Below, piece by piece: positions 52,772 through 61,400 of a stretch of DNA of 64,000 nucleotides. Made by a program: the position numbers and the translations under genes. The stretch lies in NCBI RefSeq assembly GCF_001553345.1, contig NZ_KQ960771.1:87124-151123 (forward strand). Reading direction: 5' to 3'. This DNA comes from Veillonella sp. DNF00869. GTDB lineage: Bacteria > Bacillota > Negativicutes > Veillonellales > Veillonellaceae. Within the stretch, counting starts at the first letter, position 1; the number at the start of each line of letters is the position of its first letter. The notes under the pieces are model-generated. The model was given only the letters and a program-made list of their open reading frames with translations. It did no database searches and was not told the DNA's origin.

Positions 52772-55700
52772 ATGACGACAAATCGTAGAAAGCAACAGAA
52801 ATACTTCATGCTATCATGTGCGATTGCTACATGGATAGCGCTACCAGGTTTAATGTATTCCAACTCAGTACAAGCTGAGGGGTCTGTATATGTTACAGCT
52901 GATAGAGCTCATGAAGAGGCTAAATATAACTCACAACAAGTGAGTATTATTACTAAAAAGGATATTGAACAAAAACAAGCTAAATCAGTAGAAGATATCA
53001 TTTTCACTGAAAGCGGTGTATCTCGTACAGTAGACTCCATGGGTCGTGTAGGTGTATCCATTCGTGGTGCAGAAGCCCGTCATACTTTGATTTTAGTAGA
53101 TGGTCAAGCTGTATTAGGTGACTTGGCTAAGTTCAGTGGTGCAGCTGATGAAGTTATGCGCTTAGGCACAGAGAACGTAGAACGTATTGAAATCGTACAA
53201 GGTTCTGCCAGCGCTAAATATGGATCTGATGCCATTGGTGGTGTTGTTAATATCATCACTAAAAAAGCAGCTAAAAAACCAACCATCCAAATCAATGGTG
53301 AAGGATCTCGTGCGAAGGGTGGAGAACCTGGCTATCGTAACTCCAACTTCTTTATGCGTGCCGACTCTGGACAAATGGGTAAAGTCCGGGTAGCTATCTC
53401 TGGTAGTAAACGGGATATTTTACCTGTATATGCTACGCAAGAAAGAAGAGATACAGGAGATAAATTAGAAGGCGAATTTAAACCAAATGTACTTCGTTTC
53501 TATGGTGACACGTCGGATATTGGACTAAATGCGATTTATGATATTAATAAAGAAAATAATATCCAAATCCGTTTAAACCGCTATACAGAAGATTTACAAC
53601 GTGATGTAAAACATAGTACATCTCCGTTTGAGCCACAACGTCATTTCAAACGTGATAGTAATCGTAACACCATGAATATGATTTGGAACGGCCGAGGTGG
53701 CGCTAGTGATTGGAAATTAGAATTGAATCATTCTCGTATTAATGAAAATGATATATCTTTAATTAACTACACTGGTCGTTCTCAATATGAAGGTAAGAAT
53801 GAATTGAAGTATATTGATGATGTTGATCATCGTCAAACTGATGTCCGCTTCAATGCAAATTCAGCTATTGGGGACAAACACACATTGAGTTGGGGTATTG
53901 CGCAAACCCATGAAACTGGTTTTGGTAGCCGATTAAAAAGCTCTCCAAATGTAAAAACTCGATACATTGATCCATGGGATTACGATAAGAACTTATTAGT
54001 AGCCGGAGTGGACCGTCTAGAGCGTCGCCCTGGAGACAATAGTTTACGTATTTATTCTCATATTCACGACTATAAATTTAAACCAGGCAAAGATAGTTTA
54101 CCAATTTGGGATAAAGATTATGAATATTATGGTGTGGAAAAAGAAAGTGATGTTCCACCGATTACATATGAATATTTCCGAGAACATAAATTAGATGATC
54201 CTAAAGAAAGTACCGAGCCATATAATTCGTACAATAATTTATCTAAATTTGATGTAGATGATGCACATTGGAAAAAAATTGTTGAATTTAATGAAGCTTT
54301 GAAAAAAGAAAATAATCTTCAAGGTGCTTCTTCGGTGTATGTAAAATACTTTACACAAGGGGAATCTTTAGATCCAGCTGAACGTGCGAAAGCACCAAAA
54401 TATAAAGGTGTCAAATTCCTCGAAAAATACCGTGAACGCGAACAACGTATCACAGAAGGGGAAGGCACTATCAACAAGACAAATGTGTATTTATCTGATG
54501 CATGGCAGGTTAATAAAGACTTGCTAGTACAACCTACGATTCGTCTCGATAAGAGCAACTTATTTGGTAGCCACGTATCCTGGAATTTAGGGGCTACTTA
54601 TAATGTAAATTCTAATGCTCATCGTCGCTTGAAAGTCAATGTAGGAACAGGCTATGCTGAACCAGGTATGGGTGAATTGTGGTATAACTGGCAAATGTTT
54701 GGTTCTAACCCAGTAGCACAAGGCGTAGCTAAAATGGGATGGTACTGGGCAGGCAATCCTAATTTAAAACCAGAAACATCAAAAAATATTGACATTAGTT
54801 TTGAAGGAGAAGGCAAAAATGACTATGCTCGCTTTGGCATTTTCCAAAATCGTATTACTAACTACATGTCTGTATACTTTACAGGAGAATTACAAGATTG
54901 GGCTCCACAATTATCGAAACAAGATAAATGGATGCAAGCACCTGATTTAATCTATAGCTTCAAAAATATTGGAAAAGCTAAGATAACAGGGGTTCAATTA
55001 GAGTGGAAACATAAATTTGGCAACCATTGGAGTACACGCTTTGGTTGGACTCGTCTACAAGCGTTGAACCAATCTGATCCTACTATGCCAAGTCAATTAT
55101 TAGATCGTCCAACAAATAAAATTGATTTTGGCATTACCTATGAAAGTAAAAAATGGAATGCACAACTTTGGGCAGATTACTATCATAAAATGCTTGATAG
55201 TAACACACAAAAAAATCGTTCCAATTACTGGATTAGTGGCATAGATTCTGACAGTGCTATTTACAATGTGTCTAATGAATACGAAGAAAAATCCTACGGT
55301 ACATGGAATGCGATGGTACAACGTAAATTTGGCGATGATTCCTTAGTATACTTTGGTATTAATAATATCTTTGACCATCGTGATGATGACAGAGCTACCC
55401 AAGCTCGTGTGTACCGTTTTGGTGTGAACCTTAAATTCGGTGCTGGTGGTGCACATAAAGATGCAAATGCGAAAGCACAAACCCCAGGTACATCGAATAA
55501 TAGTACAGGATCTACAACAGCGATTTCACAAACTCAAGTTGATACTGCATTAGCTAGAATCAATGGCGATGATATGGGACATAGTCATCACTTCTTAGAT
55601 CGTCCATTTGATGCAAATAAAGAAGTAGGCACTCAATTTATCGGTGATTACCGTGCACGCTTAATGGCACATGGTGGCTCTGAACGTCCACAATCCTTGT

Positions 55701-58006
55701 ATACAAGTACTTCTTATGTAGGAAGTGCTGAATATAACTTAAAAGATCAAAGAGAGCATGGCCTAGAACAACGCATTCGTTTTGGTGTAGATGCAAAAAT
55801 CAATGACCATACGAATGTGAAAGTATTAGCGAGTGCAAGTGGTACTCACTCCGTAGATACTGCAAGCACGACAGTTAACTCACAAGGACTTAATAAACAA
55901 CGATTGGAAAACTTGGACGTAACAAATTCTAACGGACGTTGGGATTTCTCTATCGGTCGTTTATCTGAATCTATGGGTACCACAGGATATTGGTTTAATA
56001 AAACGTTTGATGGTATTCGTGCTGTTTGGACGGACCAACGCAATCAATTCCGTACTGGTATCGGCTCATTCAAAGCAAGCACTGGTATTACAGACTCTGC
56101 GTATAGCCATAGCACATACTCTACATACTTTAGAGCTCCAACAATGGAAGAATTTATTGGTTTAAATCACTTATATCCATATGATAATGATAAAGCGATG
56201 TTAGCTGATAAATGGGGTGTTGTACCTGAAGTAGATGGTAATAAAGTGGCTGGTGAAGGGTCACCAATGGATATATACCTTAGAGAATTTAAAGGTAAAA
56301 ATGAAAACCTTTATTTCATGGAGCAATTGAGTGATGTTGATAATTCAATGCCTAATGCTACTGAGGAAGAAAAAATTGCTAAGCGCACAGAGATTATTCA
56401 ACGTATGGCTAATATCTTAAGCCAAGCTTATCCAGAACTTATCAAAAATCATAATATTTCATATAAAGTTGCTGAAAGCCCGGATAATATACACGTCGTT
56501 TATGAAGTAGAAGATGAAAACCATAATGTAGGGTATTTAACATCAACGATGGCTCTATATTATGATTCTAATTTTAGCCCAGATCGTATCGATGAAAAAG
56601 AAGATTCTGCTGTGATAAAAGCTTACAAAGAAGAAAAAAATAAAGTCTTGGGTGAATTATATCTCAAAGAAAAGCCTGAATTAAATAAACGGTTTGGCAC
56701 AACATTAGATAATGCTAATATTCTTAATTCTAACTATATAGATAATCATAAAGAGGAATTTGAATCAGCTTATTCTAAGGTTGCTGAATGGGTAGCTAAA
56801 ACACACTTTAATAGCATATACTTATACCAAAGTGATGAACGGGAGAAAACTTTAAAAAATATTATTAATGGACAATTAACAGGTTTTTCCACAAAAGTTG
56901 TTGCAAAATCATTATTACCTAAAACAATGGATATTGATAAATTAACCAATCCAGTAAAGAACTTTAAGTTTAAACGAGTCGTAGGAATAAAGAAACTAGG
57001 AGCTTATGATTTTGCTACTAGTACAAAAAAAGCGGATGATGTTAATGTTGTTGATGAATTAAAGGCTGCAAACTTTAGTAATAGTGATAGTGAATATAGC
57101 AAGGGTGATGTAACTACAATTGCACGAGAATATTTATCGTTATTAAAGCTTGCAGTTGAAGAATCTGAACAAGGTAATACATTACCTCGTGCCGCTTTAG
57201 AAAAAGTAATTGGTAAACCTGTCAAAGTGACTGGTTTAAAACTAGAACGTGATACAATTCCAGCTATTGATAAAGCTGTGTTTGCTCAATATAAAACACA
57301 AATCAATCCACGGTTAGGTATTCAAGCATGGTTCTTACGCTCTTTGAACAATAATGAACACACAATGCAAGCTGGTCATGCAAAAACTAAGATGGAAACA
57401 CATCGAGATGTGGTAGGACATGCTAATGATTACTATTCAACACCTATTTACGGGGATGTAACATCTGAAGTACCAGACTTAACAAATGATACATACACAA
57501 CAAATCGCTTGGCAAATATATTTGCCATCGGTGCACAATATCAATTAGGTCATAATGCGTTACTTTCCTTAGATTATGGTTTGAATCGCAGTGATTTCGG
57601 TCGTTATATGAACGGTCATACAAACTTTGATCATGTACGAAATACAGCTGACTTCACAGTGAAAGGTCACTCTATGGGGGGTACTCCACACTTCTGGACT
57701 GCTCGTCTTGACATCGGTCAATCTGATTACACAAGACCTGGTAGCTGGAATGCGTTCATGGATTACAAATACTTTGCCCATGGTTCCTTCTTCGGTGGTA
57801 ATGGCACAGGTGCAGTACCTGATCGTTACTTAGATGGTATCCGCAGCTTTACATTAGGTGGTGGTTATGTTCCTCGTAAAGATTTATTACTAGAAGCATT
57901 CTATACATTTGATGCGAAGAGTATTGGAGAACGTGATACATTATACGGTGCAGAAAACTTTAAATTAGGTAACTACACTCGTATTCAAGGTACTTACAAA
58001 TTCTAA
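52772..58006 (+). CDS. Giant TonB-dependent receptor fused to a second porin-like barrel module (copy 1)
   Basis: The 1744-residue protein is about twice the usual receptor length. Residues 1-35 are a signal peptide ending in VQA. A TonB-box-like SVYVTADRA follows, then a complete plug (about 50-170: SVEDIIFTESGVSR, SIRGAEARHTLILVDGQ, VERIEIVQGSASAKYGSDAIGGVVNIIT, in parts) and a barrel ending at FGVNLKFG near residue 888. A Ser/Thr/Asn linker leads to a second module (about 936-1744) that ends in GTYKF, a barrel-type C-terminus. That module is interrupted by a charged, helical insert (about 1130-1470). AGGAG precedes the ATG. Confidence 0.92.
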   Translation: MTTNRRKQQKYFMLSCAIATWIALPGLMYSNSVQAEGSVYVTADRAHEEAKYNSQQVSIITKKDIEQKQAKSVEDIIFTESGVSRTVDSMGRVGVSIRGAEARHTLILVDGQAVLGDLAKFSGAADEVMRLGTENVERIEIVQGSASAKYGSDAIGGVVNIITKKAAKKPTIQINGEGSRAKGGEPGYRNSNFFMRADSGQMGKVRVAISGSKRDILPVYATQERRDTGDKLEGEFKPNVLRFYGDTSDIGLNAIYDINKENNIQIRLNRYTEDLQRDVKHSTSPFEPQRHFKRDSNRNTMNMIWNGRGGASDWKLELNHSRINENDISLINYTGRSQYEGKNELKYIDDVDHRQTDVRFNANSAIGDKHTLSWGIAQTHETGFGSRLKSSPNVKTRYIDPWDYDKNLLVAGVDRLERRPGDNSLRIYSHIHDYKFKPGKDSLPIWDKDYEYYGVEKESDVPPITYEYFREHKLDDPKESTEPYNSYNNLSKFDVDDAHWKKIVEFNEALKKENNLQGASSVYVKYFTQGESLDPAERAKAPKYKGVKFLEKYREREQRITEGEGTINKTNVYLSDAWQVNKDLLVQPTIRLDKSNLFGSHVSWNLGATYNVNSNAHRRLKVNVGTGYAEPGMGELWYNWQMFGSNPVAQGVAKMGWYWAGNPNLKPETSKNIDISFEGEGKNDYARFGIFQNRITNYMSVYFTGELQDWAPQLSKQDKWMQAPDLIYSFKNIGKAKITGVQLEWKHKFGNHWSTRFGWTRLQALNQSDPTMPSQLLDRPTNKIDFGITYESKKWNAQLWADYYHKMLDSNTQKNRSNYWISGIDSDSAIYNVSNEYEEKSYGTWNAMVQRKFGDDSLVYFGINNIFDHRDDDRATQARVYRFGVNLKFGAGGAHKDANAKAQTPGTSNNSTGSTTAISQTQVDTALARINGDDMGHSHHFLDRPFDANKEVGTQFIGDYRARLMAHGGSERPQSLYTSTSYVGSAEYNLKDQREHGLEQRIRFGVDAKINDHTNVKVLASASGTHSVDTASTTVNSQGLNKQRLENLDVTNSNGRWDFSIGRLSESMGTTGYWFNKTFDGIRAVWTDQRNQFRTGIGSFKASTGITDSAYSHSTYSTYFRAPTMEEFIGLNHLYPYDNDKAMLADKWGVVPEVDGNKVAGEGSPMDIYLREFKGKNENLYFMEQLSDVDNSMPNATEEEKIAKRTEIIQRMANILSQAYPELIKNHNISYKVAESPDNIHVVYEVEDENHNVGYLTSTMALYYDSNFSPDRIDEKEDSAVIKAYKEEKNKVLGELYLKEKPELNKRFGTTLDNANILNSNYIDNHKEEFESAYSKVAEWVAKTHFNSIYLYQSDEREKTLKNIINGQLTGFSTKVVAKSLLPKTMDIDKLTNPVKNFKFKRVVGIKKLGAYDFATSTKKADDVNVVDELKAANFSNSDSEYSKGDVTTIAREYLSLLKLAVEESEQGNTLPRAALEKVIGKPVKVTGLKLERDTIPAIDKAVFAQYKTQINPRLGIQAWFLRSLNNNEHTMQAGHAKTKMETHRDVVGHANDYYSTPIYGDVTSEVPDLTNDTYTTNRLANIFAIGAQYQLGHNALLSLDYGLNRSDFGRYMNGHTNFDHVRNTADFTVKGHSMGGTPHFWTARLDIGQSDYTRPGSWNAFMDYKYFAHGSFFGGNGTGAVPDRYLDGIRSFTLGGGYVPRKDLLLEAFYTFDAKSIGERDTLYGAENFKLGNYTRIQGTYKF

Positions 58007-58106
58007 TATACAATTACATAGTATTTCTCTTATGATATAATTCGCCGTGGCACGATGATCAAGCAGTATCGTTTGTAAAAAAGATAACATAGGGGGAATA
58101 TACATT

Positions 58107-58158
58107 AGAAAAGCTATAGCATAGTTGAGGAATACCCTCAATTAGTTATAGCTTTTCT
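58107..58158 (+). terminator. Terminator after receptor copy 1
   Basis: AGAAAAGCTATA (58107-58118) pairs with TATAGCTTTTCT (58147-58158), with an inner GTTGAGG/CCCTCAA stem. The T-rich right arm is followed by GCATA. Confidence 0.75.
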
Positions 58159-58400
58159 GCATATTAGATACCAAATATATGGTGATAAAACTAAAAGTAA
58201 TTATATATATACTATCAATATAGGAGATAATTATACTAAAAGTAAATTAATAAGTATTCTGTGTATAAAGTGTTATTAAGAATAGAGAAAGAAATTAATC
58301 ATATATTATATAAAAATTATTCTTAAAATGTCGTAATGGAGCATTGGCATACTTTTTAGAGTAGAAAAAGATTATCAATAACAGATATAATAAAAGTAAT

Positions 58401-58430
58401 TTGAATTTATTTCTCAAAAAAATGTATAAT
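58401..58430 (+). promoter_or_regulatory. Promoter of receptor copy 2
   Basis: TTGAAT (58401-58406) and a perfect TATAAT (58425-58430) are 18 bases apart. Transcription would start near 58437, which rules out the upstream TTG at 58401 as a start codon and supports ATG 58455. Confidence 0.7.
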
Positions 58431-58454
58431 TTTGAGTTTAGGAGGAGGTTGCCA

Positions 58455-61400
58455 ATGACAAGGAAAGGTGAATCAACAAAGAAATACCTTATGCTTTCCT
58501 GTGCCATTGCTACATGGATTGGGGGCGCAAGTTTTCTAGTTCCAACAGTAGCGCATGCAGAAGGGTCTGTATATGTAACAGCGAATCGTGCACAAGAAGA
58601 GGCTAAGTATAATTCGCAACAAGTACAAATTATTACTAAAAAAGATATCGAAGCTAAGCAGGCTAAGTCTGCGGAAGATATTGTATTTAGTGAAACAGGT
58701 GTAAGCCGTACTGTGGATGCCATGGGTCGTGTTGGTGTATCCATTCGTGGGGCAGAGCCTCGTCATACCCTAATCTTGGTAGATGGTCAACCTGTAATGG
58801 GTGACCTATCGAAATATCAAGGTGCTGGTGATGAGTTACAACGTCTTGGCACTGAAAACTTAGATCATATTGAAATTGTACAAGGTGCAGCGAGCGCTAA
58901 ATATGGTTCCGATGCTATGGGTGGTGTCATTAATGTGATTACTAACAAGCCACGCAATAAAGCGGGTCTTCAGTTAAATGTAGAAGGCATCCGTGAGCGA
59001 GGTGACGGCAACAGTACACCAGCTACGAACGTCTTTGTCCGTGCCGATTCTGGTAAAATGGGCAAAGTAAAAGTAAATATCTTTGGCAGCAAACGAGATA
59101 TTATGCCTATTTATGCTAGTGAAAGACCTAGAGCAGATTGTCTAGGAGCTGATGATACGGTAGACCATGGGTTCCTTAAAAACTCCTTGCGTTACTATGG
59201 TACAAATGCGAATGTAGGTGTGGCTAGTATTATAGATGTGAAAGATAATCAAACGATCAGCATGAAGCTAGATCGTTATCGTGAAGATTTAGAGCGCTAT
59301 GTGAAAAATAGTGATTCTTTCATGGTCCCACAAATGCATTACAAACGTGATTTAAATCGTAATACTATGAACTTAACTTACGAAGGTAGAGACGATGTAT
59401 CCAACTGGAAAGCGGAAGTTAACTATACTCGTACCAATGAAAACGATTTAACGTTGAGCAGTGACTATGGTAAAAGCACCTATGAAGGTAAAAACACTTT
59501 AGAATACACAGATAATATTGACCACAGACAATGGAACTTTGGCATTTCTGGAGATATTCAAGCCAACGACAATCACCTAGTATCTTATGGTGTTGGCATG
59601 TCTCGTGAAACAGGTACAGGTAGCCGTTTGAAAAATGCACCGCATACCTATGTACGTGATATAGATCCATGGGATTACGATAAGAGTCTATCTGTAGACC
59701 GAAATGGTGTTCCAAAATCTAACATTTATGACTATTCTTTTGGTAAGAATAAAGATGGTATCATCGAACGAAATAAAGAAAAAGAGTGGTACAACACAGA
59801 TAAATCCAATGCAAACAGTAAAGTACCTGAGTTTACCTATGAAGATTTCTTGAATTATAAAGAGAAGTTGACGGAAGGAGATCCTGCAGCCGCTAGAACA
59901 TGGATTAATGGAGTTAACCCTAATACATTAGAAAAAAAATACCCTGAAGCATATAAAAAATACTTAGAATTTGCCAATACACTAAAAGAAATTAATAGAG
60001 CAGATTTGATTGAGTTTAATAAAAAGCAAACTAGTAATAGTGATAAAGTAGATCTCGACTCAAGATATGATGTAGCATATTTACCATTGTATTATTATGA
60101 TAATACAGTTAAACCAAAAGTTAGTGAAGTCCTTAAGCTAAACGGTGCTACTTTCAAAGAAGAAGCTAACAAACGTATCAATAAACAAACGGTCGGTACT
60201 GGTACTATTAATAAACAATACCTATTTATACAAGATACTTGGCAATTAAACAAGAACACAATCTTAAATCCAATTGCTCGCTTTGACCATAGCAGCTTGT
60301 TTGGATCTAATTTATCTTTCAATATGGGCGTAACGCATAATTTGAATGGCAATACACATCGCCGTTTGAAAGCTAACGTGGGTAGTAGCTATGTAGAACC
60401 AGGTATGGGTGAATTATTCTATAACTGGCAAATGTTCCCATCCCATATTACGGCATTTAGTTTAAATGGTGGTGAAGCTCGTCTTGGTTGGTATTGGCAA
60501 GGTAATCCTAACTTAAAACCTGAAAAATCCATTAACTTTGACGTATCTATTGAAGGTGAAAATAAAAATACCTACAGTAAATTGACTGTATTCAGAAATA
60601 ATATAGATAATTATATTACTGCTTATAATACAGGACATATCTTAGACTTCCATACAGATTTGAATGAAAATACAGAACGAGGAATTTATAAATTCTTATA
60701 TGCTCCAGATATGATTTACAGCTTTAAAAATATTGGTAAAGCAGAGATTACTGGTCTTGAATGGGAATTAAAACAAAAACTTTCCAATAAATGGAAAGCT
60801 CGTTTAGGCTATACCTATTTACATGCTATCAACAAGAGTAATCCAGATATGCCACGTCAATTGTTAGACAAACCGACTCACAAAATTGGTATTGGCGTAG
60901 ATTACGAAGATGAAAAAACAGGTTGGTCTGGTAGCCTCTGGAGTGATTACTACATCAATATGTTAGATAGTAACTCCGTATCTGGTGGTGGCGGATATAT
61001 GACATCAGGTACAGCCTATGAAAGAGATCCAATTACAAAAGCTATTGTACTTGATCCTGTTACAAGAAAAGCTAAGAAAATAGAAGGTAAATCTGAAATT
61101 TCTTACTCTGGATCTGACCGTCGTACTAGCGATATGTATGAACGTAAAACATATGGCATTTGGAATATGATCGTTCAAAAGAAAATCAATAAAGATTCCC
61201 GTGTGTACTTCGGTATCAATAACATTTTTGACCATCGTGATGATGATCGTGCTCTTTCTACACGCCAATTCCGTATGGGTATTAACTTGAAATTTGGTAG
61301 CGATGCTAATACAGGTAGTGGTCAACCGAATACGGCTACAGTAGAAGTAAAAACACGAGTGATGGATCCAATGGATTCTTTCATTCACCGTGATTTCGAT

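Larger units (their letters stand above)
58007..58454. other. Spacer between the two receptor genes
   Basis: About 450 very AT-rich bases: a terminator at 58107-58158, then no recognisable gene, then the promoter of the second receptor at 58401-58430. I see no Fur-like box. Confidence 0.6.

Noticed and set aside
58401-58454. TTG at 58401 as the start of receptor copy 2
   Set aside because: It coincides with the -35 element; the TATAAT at 58425-58430 and GGAGGAGG before ATG 58455 place the start later.
58295-58744. 149-codon minus-strand frame crossing the start of receptor copy 2
   Set aside because: It overlaps the promoter and conserved signal peptide/plug of the receptor and has no independent signals.
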